Shown in pieces: positions 48,495 to 57,188 of a stretch of 64,000 nt of DNA. Positions within the stretch are counted from its first letter, which is position 1, and each line of letters starts with the position of its first letter. The notes under the pieces are model-generated. The model made no database searches. It was given only the letters and a program-made list of their open reading frames with translations, and was not told the origin of the DNA. Position numbers and translations under genes: made by a program. Source of the DNA: Sphingomonas sp. Leaf21 (GTDB lineage Bacteria > Pseudomonadota > Alphaproteobacteria > Sphingomonadales > Sphingomonadaceae); the NCBI RefSeq assembly GCF_916858675.1, contig NZ_CAKASM010000003.1, forward strand, positions 148,681 through 212,680, given 5' to 3'.

Positions 48495-48528
48495 GGGGGT
48501 GCCGATGGGCGCCCCCGCTTTCCTTTTG
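48495..48528 (+). terminator. Likely terminator after wrbA
   Basis: GGGGGTGCC and GGCGCCCCC form a 9-bp stem with one wobble pair and a short loop, then GCTTTCCTTTT. Confidence 0.65.
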
Positions 48529-48537
48529 GGTAAACGT

Positions 48538-48550
48538 CGAAGGCCAGGGG
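48538..48550. repeat. Short repeat CGAAGGCCAGGGG (copy 4 of 4)
   Basis: Exact copy of the 13-base motif, five bases beyond the VanY-like gene stop, between convergent genes. Confidence 0.7.
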
Positions 48551-48555
48551 AAGCC

Positions 48556-49338
48556 CTAACGCCGCCGACCCCTCTTCACCGGCGCAGGCGGAGCCACCAC
48601 CGGCGTCACCACCGGAACCGGCGGCTGGCCCGTCACCCGGACCTTCAGCAAATCGCGCACGCCCGGATTCGCGGGAAACTGCGCCCGCGCCCTCGCGAAG
48701 ATCGCGCGGGCCTGCGCCGCGCCCGGCTCGGCCGGGCTGGTGCCGACCCAGCGCCAGTGCCAGGGTTCCCACTTCACCCTCTGCTGATTGCCCGCCGGAA
48801 AGCTCATCTCGAACCCGAATCGCGAAGCATTGGCGATCAGCCAGCGTGCGGCGGGCGAGGCGGCCATGCAGGCCTCGGCATCCGGGCACCCCCGTGCCGG
48901 GCGTACCGCGAAGTCGATCGCGTAACCGGTCGCGTGCTCGCTATGCCCCGGCGGCGCGACCGAGATGGCGCGTTCGGCGGCGGAGACGCTGCGGTCGCGG
49001 CAGAAGACGTTGCGTTGACGTGCGACCTCGCGATGGCAGGACAGGCCGTGGAGCGTGCCGCCGACCGATGGATCGGCCCGCGCCGCGTCGAGCAGCCGCT
49101 GCAGATCGGGGATCATCGCGCGGTGCAGGCGGCAATAGGGCTTGAGCCCGAAGCCGGGCGGCGCCGGCACGATGTCGGCGGGCGACGCGTCGCCATAGGG
49201 GAAATGGCCCGCGACCCGGCCATCGGGGCCCGGTGGCGGCAGCGGGCCGTCACAGCCCTGCGCCTGCGCGACGATGGGCATCGAGGCGATCGTCAGCAGC
49301 GCGAGGAGGCGGAGGAAAACGGCGAGAGCGGTCGGCAT
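48556..49338 (-). CDS. VanY-like (M15/LAS) D-alanyl-D-alanine carboxypeptidase
   Basis: A 260-residue secreted peptidase. The signal peptide is MPTALAVFLRLLALLTIASM then PIVAQAQ. Zinc ligands of the LAS family are the SEHATGYAIDFAV motif (HxxxxxxD) and EPWHWRWVG (catalytic Glu and His). It likely trims peptidoglycan stem peptides. The C terminus is proline-valine rich and basic. The start at 49338 is chosen from the signal peptide. Confidence 0.85.
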   Translation of the reverse strand: MPTALAVFLRLLALLTIASMPIVAQAQGCDGPLPPPGPDGRVAGHFPYGDASPADIVPAPPGFGLKPYCRLHRAMIPDLQRLLDAARADPSVGGTLHGLSCHREVARQRNVFCRDRSVSAAERAISVAPPGHSEHATGYAIDFAVRPARGCPDAEACMAASPAARWLIANASRFGFEMSFPAGNQQRVKWEPWHWRWVGTSPAEPGAAQARAIFARARAQFPANPGVRDLLKVRVTGQPPVPVVTPVVAPPAPVKRGRRR

Positions 49339-49387
49339 GTCGCGCGTGGCTCTGGCATGTCGGCGCGCGCGGTGGCAAGGGAGCGCG

Positions 49388-50032
49388 ATGCACGGAGATC
49401 GCGTTCTATTCATCGACGGCGAGGCGCTGGTGATCGACAAACCGGCGGGCCTTCCCGTCGATCGGCCCCGCAACGGGTCGATCAGCCTCGAAAACCATCT
49501 GGAATCGCTCAAGTTCGGGTTCAAGCGCTGGCCGCATGCGGTACACCGGCTGGATCGCGATACCAGCGGCTGCCTGTTGCTGTCGCGCAACCCCAAGGCC
49601 CATGCGCGCTTCCAGCAGGCATTCGAGGGCGGGCTGGTCGAGAAGCGCTACCTTGCGGTGCTGGGCGGCCTTGTCGAGGGCGAGGGGATGATCGACCTGC
49701 CGCTCGCCAAGGTTTCGAGTCGCGAGGAAGGCTGGCGGATGGTCGCCGATCCGTCGGGCAAGGCGGCACGGACCGCCTGGCGCGCGCTGCGTCACGAGGG
49801 CGGGCGCACATTGGTCGAGTTCCGTCCGGAAACCGGGCGCACGCATCAGATCCGCGTCCATGCGGCGACCGGTCTGGGCGCGCCGGTGGTCGGCGATCCC
49901 GTCTATGGCGCGGGCGAGGCGGGGGGCATGTTGCTCCACGCCGCCAGCCTGACCGTGCCGCGCGGCGCCGACAAGGACCCGATCACGGCGGAGGCCCCGG
50001 TGCCCGAACGCTTCGGCGCGTTCCGGGACTAG
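49388..50032 (+). CDS. RluA-family pseudouridine synthase
   Basis: A 214-residue RNA pseudouridine synthase. The catalytic aspartate is in HRLDRDTSGCLLLSR, and the conserved KPAGLPV and GRTHQIRVH motifs flank it. The catalytic domain has no S4 domain. Start at 49388 (MHGDRVLFIDGEALVIDKPA) is chosen from the domain edge. It likely modifies tRNA or rRNA. The gene for ArfB follows 11 bases later. Confidence 0.9.
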   Translation: MHGDRVLFIDGEALVIDKPAGLPVDRPRNGSISLENHLESLKFGFKRWPHAVHRLDRDTSGCLLLSRNPKAHARFQQAFEGGLVEKRYLAVLGGLVEGEGMIDLPLAKVSSREEGWRMVADPSGKAARTAWRALRHEGGRTLVEFRPETGRTHQIRVHAATGLGAPVVGDPVYGAGEAGGMLLHAASLTVPRGADKDPITAEAPVPERFGAFRD

Positions 50033-50043
50033 GGGGGCGGGCG

Positions 50044-50469
50044 ATGGCGCTGATCCCCGTCACCCGCGCCATCGCGATCGACGAGCGCGAGATCGCCGAG
50101 AGCTTCACCCGTGCCTCGGGTCCGGGCGGCCAGCATGTGAACACCACCGACAGCGCGGTGCTGCTTCGCTTCGACGTGGGCGGCTCGCCCAGCCTGCCCG
50201 AGATGGTGAAGGCGCGGCTGGCGGTGCTCGCGGGACAGCGTCTGAGCAAGGACGGCGTGCTGACGCTGCGCGCCGATGCCAGCCGTTCGCAGGAAATGAA
50301 CCGGCGCGAGGTCCGCGAGCGGCTGATCGACCTGATCCGTGAGGCGACGATCGTGCCCAAGAAGCGCCGTCCGACCAAACCGACGCGCGCCTCGCAGACG
50401 CGCCGGGTCGACGCCAAGAAGGGGCGGGCCCAGGTCAAGGCGGGGCGAGGCAAGGTGCGGTTCGATTGA
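50044..50469 (+). CDS. arfB: Ribosome rescue peptidyl-tRNA hydrolase ArfB
   Basis: A 141-residue homolog of YaeJ/ArfB. The catalytic GGQ lies in SFTRASGPGGQHVNTTDSAV; the basic C-terminal tail (KKRRPTKPTRASQTRRVDAK) is the part that enters the mRNA channel of stalled ribosomes. Its short length and lack of codon-recognition domain exclude RF1/RF2. It frees stalled ribosomes. Confidence 0.93.
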   Translation: MALIPVTRAIAIDEREIAESFTRASGPGGQHVNTTDSAVLLRFDVGGSPSLPEMVKARLAVLAGQRLSKDGVLTLRADASRSQEMNRREVRERLIDLIREATIVPKKRRPTKPTRASQTRRVDAKKGRAQVKAGRGKVRFD

Positions 50470-50524
50470 GCGGGGTAGAGCGTGGAAACCCTCACCACGC
50501 GCCTCCACGGCGAAGCCCGGAAGC

Positions 50525-50563
50525 GAAAAAGAAACGGGCCGACGATGTTTCCATCGCCGACCC
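50525..50563 (-). terminator. Rho-independent terminator of the lipoprotein gene
   Basis: On the minus strand GGGTCGGCGATG and CATCGTCGGCCC pair (two wobbles) around GAAA, then GTTTCTTTTT. It lies beyond the lipoprotein stop. Confidence 0.85.
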
Positions 50564-50587
50564 GCCCTTACTATCAGGGGTAGGCGC

Positions 50588-50965
50588 TTAGCGCTTCACA
50601 TCCTCACCGGCGCGGACCAGGGCGTTACCGGTCGCCTGGCGTGCATTATCGGTGCCGCGTTCGATCTTGTCGCCCGCGCGGTCGAGGCCGCGATCGATAT
50701 TGTCGCCTGCCTGGTCGGCCTTGGCAGCAGCGCGGTCGCCCGCACGATCGAGCTTGTCGCCAGCGCGGTCCATGGTGTTCTCGGCCGAGTTCAGGGCCTT
50801 GGAGGTCGCGGCTTCGACATCGTCCGATGCGTTCTGGGTCGTCGCCTTGACGTCCGAACCGATCGCGTCGGCCGCCTGCTGCGTCTGTTCGCGGCTGTTC
50901 TGGCTGCACGCGGCGAGCGAGATGGCGGCGGCGCCGGTCATGGCGAGGATCATGGCCTTCTTCAT
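50588..50965 (-). CDS. Lipoprotein with AGD-rich helical repeats
   Basis: A 125-residue protein with a lipobox (ISLAAC, Cys20). The mature part is a heptad/undecad coil with repeated (D)RAGDK(L/I) units: DRAGDKLDRAGDRAAAKADQ, then AGDNIDRGLDRAGDKIERGT. It resembles the small membrane-bound helical proteins (CsbD/entericidin-like) of alphaproteobacteria. A GGGAG ribosome-binding site precedes ATG 50965. It is divergent from the ArsR regulator gene. Confidence 0.75.
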   Translation of the reverse strand: MKKAMILAMTGAAAISLAACSQNSREQTQQAADAIGSDVKATTQNASDDVEAATSKALNSAENTMDRAGDKLDRAGDRAAAKADQAGDNIDRGLDRAGDKIERGTDNARQATGNALVRAGEDVKR

Positions 50966-51061
50966 GGCATACACTCCCGTTTTCACTATTGATCGGCGTG
51001 CCAACGCAGAGAGACCGTTTCGGGTCCGTGACTTAGGAAATGAGTTCCTGTCGTTGACCGC

Positions 51062-51081
51062 ATATAAAGATATCTTTATAT
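51062..51081. promoter_or_regulatory. Perfect 20-bp palindromic operator of the methionine regulator
   Basis: The sequence ATATAAAGATATCTTTATAT is identical to its reverse complement over all 20 bases. It lies nine bases before the ATG of the ArsR-type regulator and about 100 bases before the divergent lipoprotein gene. It has the look of an ArsR-family dimer site, and would allow autoregulation of the operon with metF. Confidence 0.8.
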
Positions 51082-51089
51082 CGTGATCC

Positions 51090-52052
51090 ATGGCCAACGC
51101 GCTCGAAATCTTTCGCGCCCTCAGCGATCCGACGCGACTGCGCATCCTCGCCTTGCTGCGTTCGATGGAGCTGTCTGTGGGGGAGCTGGCGCAGGTGCTG
51201 GGACAGAGCCAGCCACGGGTCAGCCGTCATGTGAAGATCCTGGTCGATGCCGAACTGGCCGAACGGCGCAAGGAGGGAAGCTGGGTCTTCGTCGCGCTTG
51301 GCGACCGCGAGGCGGTGGATCCGATGATGGCGGCGCTGGATCGCTGGACGGCGGACTCTCCCGACCCCTGGATGGTCGCGGATGTCGCGCGGCTGGCGGC
51401 GGTGCGCGCCGACCGCGCCGCGAGCGCGGCCGCCTGGTTCGAGGATCACGCGGGCGAGTGGGATGCGATCCGCTCGCTCCACGTCGCCGACAGCGAGATC
51501 GAGGAGGCGATGGCGGGCCTGATCGGCGAGGGCGACCTCGGCACGCTGATCGATATCGGCACCGGCACCGGGCGGATGCTCGAGCTGTTCGGCAATCGTG
51601 CCGACGCCGCCCTGGGGATCGACCGGTCGTCGGAGATGCTGCGGCTTGCCCGCGCGAAGCTGTATGGCCGGGCCAATACCGAATTGCGTCAGGCCGATCT
51701 CTACGCGCTGCCGATGAGCGATGGCGCGGCGGATATCGCGATCCTCCACCACGTCCTCCACTTCGCGCAACAGCCCGGCGCGGCGATCGCCGAGGCGGCG
51801 CGGGTGTTGAATGCGGGCGGACGGCTGCTGATCGCCGACTTCGCTCCGCATGATCGCGAGGAATTGCGGCAGCGCGCGGCGCATAGCCGTCTGGGCTTTG
51901 CCGACGAACAGATTGCGGGCTGGTTCGGCCCCGCCGGGCTGACGCTGGCGCAGACCGAGACGCTGGAAGGTGGCGAACTGACCGTCAAACTCTGGCTGGG
52001 TGTGAAAAAGGGGCTTCGGCCCGTCGAGACGAATAGGGTGAAGGCGGCATGA
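51090..52052 (+). CDS. ArsR-type HTH fused to SAM-methyltransferase fold (SahR-like regulator)
   Basis: A 320-residue fusion. The N-terminal winged helix is ArsR-like (IFRALSDPTRLRILALLRSM; VGELAQVLGQSQPRVSRHVK) but lacks metal-ligand cysteines. The C-terminal half is a class I methyltransferase fold (LIDIGTGTGRMLELFGNRAD; ADIAILHHVLHFAQQPGAA). Homologs beside metF/metH are known as SahR regulators responding to S-adenosylhomocysteine. Its stop overlaps metF by four bases, and the palindrome nine bases upstream is the likely operator. Confidence 0.85.
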   Translation: MANALEIFRALSDPTRLRILALLRSMELSVGELAQVLGQSQPRVSRHVKILVDAELAERRKEGSWVFVALGDREAVDPMMAALDRWTADSPDPWMVADVARLAAVRADRAASAAAWFEDHAGEWDAIRSLHVADSEIEEAMAGLIGEGDLGTLIDIGTGTGRMLELFGNRADAALGIDRSSEMLRLARAKLYGRANTELRQADLYALPMSDGAADIAILHHVLHFAQQPGAAIAEAARVLNAGGRLLIADFAPHDREELRQRAAHSRLGFADEQIAGWFGPAGLTLAQTETLEGGELTVKLWLGVKKGLRPVETNRVKAA

Positions 52053-52990
52053 CGAACACGATCCTGACGCGAGCAGAGGCCGCGCTGGCGCATGAGGAAC
52101 CGCTGTTCGCCGATGTCGGCGGCGATATCGCGGTCAGCTTCGAATTCTTCCCGCCCAAGACGGAGAAGATGGACGCGCAGCTCTGGGATGCGATCCGCAC
52201 GCTGGAGCCGCTCGATCCGCGCTTCGTCTCGGTGACCTATGGCGCTGGCGGCTCGACCCGCGAGCGGACCCATGCGACCGTCGCGCGCATCCAGCGCGAG
52301 ACGACGATGGACGCCGCCGCGCACCTCACCTGCGTCGAGGCGACCCGCGAGGAGATCGACCAGGTCGCGCACGAATATTGGGCGGCGGGCGTGCGGCACA
52401 TCGTCGCGCTGCGCGGCGATCCCCCCGCCGAGGGTGCGCGCTTCGTCAGCCATCCGGGCGGTTACGAGAATGCCGCCGATCTGGTCGCGGGCCTCAAGAA
52501 GTTGCACCCGTTCGAGATTTCGGTGGCGGCCTATCCCGAATGCCACCCGGACTCGGTCGACCAGGCGGCGGACATCGACAATCTGAAGCGCAAGATCGAC
52601 GCGGGCGCGACCCGGGCGATCACGCAATTCTTCTTCTCGCCCGAGGCCTATTTCCGTTTCCGGGACGCGGCGGCGGCGGCGGGGATCACGGCGGAGATCG
52701 TGCCGGGCATCCTGCCGGTGTCGAACGTGGCGCAGACACGCAAGTTCGCCGCGATGTGCGGCGCGCGCATCCCCGACTGGATGGACCGGCTGTTCGAGGG
52801 GCTGGACGACCATCCCGGCGCGCGCCAGTTGGTCGCCGCGACGATTGCGGCCGAGATGTGTCGTCGGTTGTATGCGGGCGGAGTGAAGGGGTTTCACTTC
52901 TACACGCTCAACCGCGCCGAACTGGCCTACGCGATCAGCCATTTGCTGGGCGTGCGGGGGAAGACGGCGGAGGCGGTCGCGGCGGCGTGA
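52049..52990 (+). CDS. metF: Methylenetetrahydrofolate reductase
   Basis: A 313-residue flavoprotein (TIM barrel). It makes 5-methyltetrahydrofolate, the methyl donor for MetH. It shows VSFEFFPPKTEKMDAQLWDA, FVSVTYGAGGSTRERTHATV, LRGDPP and AITQFFFSPEAYFRFRDAAA, with the GMHFYTLN-like GVKGFHFYTLNRAELA. Coupled to the regulator by ATGA. Confidence 0.97.
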   Translation: MTNTILTRAEAALAHEEPLFADVGGDIAVSFEFFPPKTEKMDAQLWDAIRTLEPLDPRFVSVTYGAGGSTRERTHATVARIQRETTMDAAAHLTCVEATREEIDQVAHEYWAAGVRHIVALRGDPPAEGARFVSHPGGYENAADLVAGLKKLHPFEISVAAYPECHPDSVDQAADIDNLKRKIDAGATRAITQFFFSPEAYFRFRDAAAAAGITAEIVPGILPVSNVAQTRKFAAMCGARIPDWMDRLFEGLDDHPGARQLVAATIAAEMCRRLYAGGVKGFHFYTLNRAELAYAISHLLGVRGKTAEAVAAA

Positions 52991-53043
52991 TGGTAATGCT
53001 TCGGGGGTAGGGGCGATAAGACATAGGGTTTCGCTTGCGGCTT

Positions 53044-53148
53044 GCCCTCCCCCGACCCCTCCCGCCTGCGGGAGGGGAGAAGAGAATTGAGGGTCGACCG
53101 TCGACCTGGGCACGCCCCTCCCGCAAGCGGGAGGGGATGGGGGAGGGC
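53044..53148. repeat. Inverted repeat, second family, between metF and metH
   Basis: The arms 53044-53077 (GCCCTCCCCCGACCCCTCCC, then GCCTGCGGGAGGGG) and 53115-53148 (inverse copy) contain the CTCCCGC..GCGGGAG hairpin. The central GGTCGACCGTCGACC is also palindromic. It matches the unit at 34821-34924. Confidence 0.85.
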
Positions 53149-53221
53149 AGGGCCGCAGGCAAATCGTCTGAGGCTCTCCACCCCGAAAAGAACAACCGCT
53201 CGCCAGAGCAGGAGCAAGACG

Positions 53222-54268
53222 ATGACGACCCGCGACACCTTCCTGGCCGAAGCCGCCAAGCGCATCCTGATCACCGACGGCGCGTTCGGCACCGAGATCC
53301 AGAACTGGAAGCTGGACGAGGCGGCCTATGCGGGAACGCTGGGCCTGACCCATGACCAGAAGGGCAATAACGACATACTGGCGCTGACCAAGCCGGAGGT
53401 GCCCGAATCCATCCACCGCGCCTATTTCGAGGCCGGGGCGGACATTGCCGAGACCAACACCTTCTCCGCCAACCGGATCAGCCAGGCCGATTACGGCGCC
53501 GAGCATCTGGTGCGCGAGATCAATGTCGAGAGCGCCAGGCTCGCCCGTCGCCTCGCCGACGAATATCAGGCGAAGGATGGGCGCCCCCGCTTCGTCGCGG
53601 GCGCGATCGGGCCGACCAACAAGACGCTGTCGCTCAGCCCGGACGTCAACGATCCGGGTTACCGCGAAATCGACTTCGATTTCCTCAAGGACGTGTACCG
53701 CGAACAGATCGACGCGCTGGTCGAGGGCGGCGCGGACTTCATCCTGATCGAGACGGTGTTCGATACGCTCAACGCCAAGGCGGGGATCATGGCAACGATC
53801 GAGGCGGGCGAGGCGCTGGGCCGCGAAATCCCGATCATGCTGTCGATGACGCTGACCGACCTGTCGGGGCGCAACCTGTCGGGCCATACGGTCGAGGCCT
53901 TCTGGCACGCGGTTCGCCATGCCAGGCCGCTGACCATCGGGCTGAACTGCTCGTTCGGGGCGGAGCAGCTGCGTCCGCATGTGAAGACGCTCTCCGAAAT
54001 CTGCGACACGCTCATCATGATCTATCCCAATGCCGGGCTGCCCAACGAGCTGGGGGCCTATGACGAGGCGCCCGTCACCACCGCCGGTCTGGTCGGTGAA
54101 TGGGCGGTCGAGGGGCAGGTCAATGTGCTGGGCGGCTGCTGCGGCTCGACCCCGGCACATATCAAGGCGATCGCGGACAAGGTGCGCGGCATGAGCCCTC
54201 GCGCGATCCCGACCCCGCCGGTCGTCACCCGCCTCGCCGGGCTGGAGCCGTTCACCATGGCGGCCTGA
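53222..54268 (+). CDS. metH: Methionine synthase, homocysteine-binding subunit (split MetH, N-terminal)
   Basis: A 348-residue homocysteine S-methyltransferase domain, the N-terminal part of MetH. It begins TTRDTFLAEAAKRILITDGA, has DTLNAKAGIMATIEAGE, and zinc ligands in TIGLNCSFGAEQLRP and NVLGGCCGSTPAHIKA. A separate downstream gene supplies the folate, cobalamin and reactivation domains. The GGAG before ATG 53222 is a good ribosome-binding site. The split is typical in Caulobacter/sphingomonads, not a sequencing error. Confidence 0.93.
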   Translation: MTTRDTFLAEAAKRILITDGAFGTEIQNWKLDEAAYAGTLGLTHDQKGNNDILALTKPEVPESIHRAYFEAGADIAETNTFSANRISQADYGAEHLVREINVESARLARRLADEYQAKDGRPRFVAGAIGPTNKTLSLSPDVNDPGYREIDFDFLKDVYREQIDALVEGGADFILIETVFDTLNAKAGIMATIEAGEALGREIPIMLSMTLTDLSGRNLSGHTVEAFWHAVRHARPLTIGLNCSFGAEQLRPHVKTLSEICDTLIMIYPNAGLPNELGAYDEAPVTTAGLVGEWAVEGQVNVLGGCCGSTPAHIKAIADKVRGMSPRAIPTPPVVTRLAGLEPFTMAA

Positions 54269-54273
54269 ACACT

Positions 54274-54397
54274 CCTCCCCGGAACGGGGAGGGGGACCAG
54301 CCGGAGGCCGGTGGAGGGGGGTATCCACCAGCGACATGATTTGCGGAGACCCCCCTCCACCAGCTTCGCTGGTCCCCCTCCCCGCGAGCGGGGAGGA
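54274..54397. repeat. Inverted palindromic repeat between the two metH genes
   Basis: Left unit 54274-54321 (CCTCCCCGGAACGGGGAGG then GGGACC..GGTGGAGGGG) and right unit 54350-54397 (CCCCTCCACC..GGTCCCCCTCCCC..GGGGAGGA) are inverted. The final GGGGAGGA lies 16 bases before the ATG of the second metH gene. Confidence 0.85.
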
Positions 54398-54412
54398 TTT
54401 GAAGAAGAACCC

Positions 54413-57013
54413 ATGACCCAGACCGCATCCTCCACCAATTTCGTCAATGTCGGCGAGCGGACCAACGTCACCGGCTCGGCGGCGTTCAAGAAGATGATCC
54501 TGGCGGGCGATTACACCCGCGCGGTGGAGGTGGCGCGCAGCCAGGTCGAGAATGGCGCGCAGGTGGTCGACGTCAACATGGACGAAGGGCTGCTCGACGC
54601 CGAATACGCCATGACCACCTTCCTCAAGCTGATCGCCGCCGAGCCCGATATCGCGCGCGTGCCGATCATGATCGACAGCTCGAAGTGGAGCGTGATCGAG
54701 GCGGGGCTGAAGTGCGTCAGCGGCAAGCCGATCGTCAATTCGATCAGCATGAAGGAAGGCGAGGAGTCGTTCCTGTACTATGCCCGCCGCTGCATGGCGT
54801 ATGGCGCGGCGGTGGTGGTCATGGCCTTCGACGAGGTCGGGCAGGCCGACACCAAGGAGCGCAAGGTCGAGATTTGCGCGCGCGCCTACGACCTGCTGAT
54901 GGGGATCGGCTTCCCGCCCGAGGATATCATCTTCGACCCCAATGTCTTCGCGGTCGCGACCGGTATCGAAGAGCATAACAATTACGGCGTCGACTTCATC
55001 GAGGCGTGCCGCGCAATCAAGGCGCGCTGCCCGCACGTCCATATCTCGGGCGGCCTGTCGAACCTGTCGTTCAGCTTCCGTGGCAACGAGCCGGTGCGCC
55101 GCGCGATGCACTCGGTGTTCCTGTACCACGCCATCCCGGCTGGCATGGACATGGCGATCGTCAATGCGGGGCAGCTCGACGTGTACGACACGATCGACCC
55201 CGAACTGCGCCAGGCGTGCGAGGATGTCGTCCTCAACCGTGACCCCGAGGCTGGCGAGCGGCTGGTCGCGCTCGCCGAGCGCTATCGCGGCACCGATGCG
55301 GTCGCCGAGAAGCAGGCCGCCGAGTGGCGCAGCCTGCCCGTCACCAAGCGGCTGGAATATGCGCTGGTCAAGGGCATCGACGCGCATGTCGTCGACGATA
55401 CCGAGGAATGCCGCCAGCAGTTCGCCCGGCCGATCGAAGTGATCGAAGGCCCGCTGATGGACGGGATGAACGTCGTCGGCGACCTGTTCGGTTCGGGCAA
55501 GATGTTCCTGCCGCAGGTGGTGAAATCCGCCCGCGTCATGAAGAAGGCGGTCGCGCACCTGCTGCCCTTCATCGAGGCGGCCAAGGAACCGGGCGCCAAG
55601 GGCAAGGGCAGGATCGTGCTCGCGACCGTGAAGGGCGACGTGCACGATATCGGCAAGAACATCGTCGGCGTCGTGCTTCAGTGCAACGGCTTCGAGGTGG
55701 TCGATCTGGGCGTCATGGTCCCCTGGTCGAAGATCATCGCGGCGGCGAACGAGAATGATGCCGACATGATCGGCCTGTCGGGCCTGATCACCCCGTCGCT
55801 GGACGAGATGGTGACGGTGGGCGAGGAGATGCAGCGGGCGGGCATGACCATGCCGCTGCTGATCGGTGGCGCCACCACGTCCAAGGTCCACACCGCGCTG
55901 CGTATCGCGCCTGCCTATTCGGGCCCGGTGGTCCACGTCCTCGACGCCAGCCGTGCGGTCGGCGTGGCGACGACGCTCGTGTCCGACACCCAGCGCGACC
56001 CCTATGTGGCGCAGGTCGCCGCCGATTACGAAGCGGTCCGCAAGGCGCGCGAGGGGAAGGGCGCCAACGCACTCCTGCCGCTGGAGGAGGCGCGCGCGCG
56101 TGGCTTCGTGGCGGATATGGCGTTGAAGGCGAGTGAGCCGAAGCAGCCGGGCGTCCATGTCTATCAGGACTGGGACCTGTCCGACCTGCGCGACTATATC
56201 GACTGGACGCCGTTCTTCCGCGCCTGGGAGTTGGCGGGCAATTTCCCGGCGATCCTGACCGACGAGGTCGTGGGCGAGAGCGCCAGCGGGCTGTACGCGG
56301 ACGCGCAAGCCATGCTCGACACGATCGTCGCCGAGAAGTGGCTGACCGCGCGCGGTGTCGCCGCGCTCTGGCCGTGCCGCCGCGATGGCGACGATGTGAT
56401 CCTGACCGCCGAGGGCACGGAGACCCGCATTCCCTTCCTGCGCCAGCAGATCGCCAAGCGCGAAGGACGCGCCAATATGTGCCTGGCCGACTTCATCGAC
56501 CCGGCGGGCGACTGGATCGGCGGCTTCGCGGTCGGCATCCATGGCATCGACGCGCATATCGATCGGTTCCGGGCAGGACATGACGATTATAACGACATCC
56601 TGCTCAAGGCGCTGGCCGACCGCTTGGCCGAAGCCTTTGCGGAGCGCCTCCACGCGCATGTCCGCACCGACCTTTGGGGCTATGCGGCGGGCGAGCAACT
56701 GACCAACGAGGCGCTGATCCGCGAGCAGTATCGCGGCATCCGCCCCGCGCCGGGCTATCCCGCCTGCCCGGAACACAGCATCAAGCGCACGCTGTTCGAT
56801 CTCTTGGGCGCCGAAGAGGCGGTCGGGCTGGAACTGACCGAAAGCTTTGCCATGCTTCCGACGGCGGCGGTCAGCGGCTTCTACTTCGGGCACGCACAGG
56901 CCGAATATTTTGGCGTGGCGCGGATCGGCGAAGATCAGGTGGCCGACTATGCCGAGCGGCGCGGTGTCGACGTCCCCCAGGCAAGTCGTTGGCTTCGGCC
57001 CAATCTCGACTGA
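54413..57013 (+). CDS. metH: Methionine synthase, folate/cobalamin/reactivation subunit (split MetH, C-terminal)
   Basis: An 866-residue protein holding the rest of B12-dependent MetH. It has the pterin domain ([30 protein letters not shown]), the B12 cap and Rossmann domains with the base-off histidine in [20 protein letters not shown], followed by [15 protein letters not shown] and [16 protein letters not shown], and the SAM-binding activation domain ([31 protein letters not shown]). ATG 54413 follows the repeat-derived GGGGAGGA and GAAGAAG. It works with the preceding subunit. Confidence 0.96.
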   Translation: MTQTASSTNFVNVGERTNVTGSAAFKKMILAGDYTRAVEVARSQVENGAQVVDVNMDEGLLDAEYAMTTFLKLIAAEPDIARVPIMIDSSKWSVIEAGLKCVSGKPIVNSISMKEGEESFLYYARRCMAYGAAVVVMAFDEVGQADTKERKVEICARAYDLLMGIGFPPEDIIFDPNVFAVATGIEEHNNYGVDFIEACRAIKARCPHVHISGGLSNLSFSFRGNEPVRRAMHSVFLYHAIPAGMDMAIVNAGQLDVYDTIDPELRQACEDVVLNRDPEAGERLVALAERYRGTDAVAEKQAAEWRSLPVTKRLEYALVKGIDAHVVDDTEECRQQFARPIEVIEGPLMDGMNVVGDLFGSGKMFLPQVVKSARVMKKAVAHLLPFIEAAKEPGAKGKGRIVLATVKGDVHDIGKNIVGVVLQCNGFEVVDLGVMVPWSKIIAAANENDADMIGLSGLITPSLDEMVTVGEEMQRAGMTMPLLIGGATTSKVHTALRIAPAYSGPVVHVLDASRAVGVATTLVSDTQRDPYVAQVAADYEAVRKAREGKGANALLPLEEARARGFVADMALKASEPKQPGVHVYQDWDLSDLRDYIDWTPFFRAWELAGNFPAILTDEVVGESASGLYADAQAMLDTIVAEKWLTARGVAALWPCRRDGDDVILTAEGTETRIPFLRQQIAKREGRANMCLADFIDPAGDWIGGFAVGIHGIDAHIDRFRAGHDDYNDILLKALADRLAEAFAERLHAHVRTDLWGYAAGEQLTNEALIREQYRGIRPAPGYPACPEHSIKRTLFDLLGAEEAVGLELTESFAMLPTAAVSGFYFGHAQAEYFGVARIGEDQVADYAERRGVDVPQASRWLRPNLD

Positions 57014-57188
57014 TCACAGCCTACTGTCGCAAATGACCGGATCGTCTCGGCCGCATCTTTCATGGTTAATGGCAAAGCTTTCATCTTTGCAGCGGGTTTG
57101 ATTGACGATAGTCATCCTCATTAATGTTGGCGATGTTCCGGCGCATTTTGGCCGGGGAATATCGTCGGCTTGGGGGGGGTAGGGCACG

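Noticed and set aside
50966..51089. SAM or SAH riboswitch before the methionine operon
   Set aside because: The gap is filled by a perfect DNA palindrome and a short leader with no room for a recognisable aptamer.
53222..54413. Frameshifted metH
   Set aside because: Each part begins with its own ATG and ribosome-binding site and ends at a domain edge, and the split is known from related genomes.
51701..56893. A 1730-codon open frame antisense to the methionine genes
   Set aside because: It mirrors metF and metH in a GC-rich genome where the opposite frame rarely meets stop codons. The translation has long runs of R, D, H and Q with no domain, and the plus-strand genes are unambiguous.
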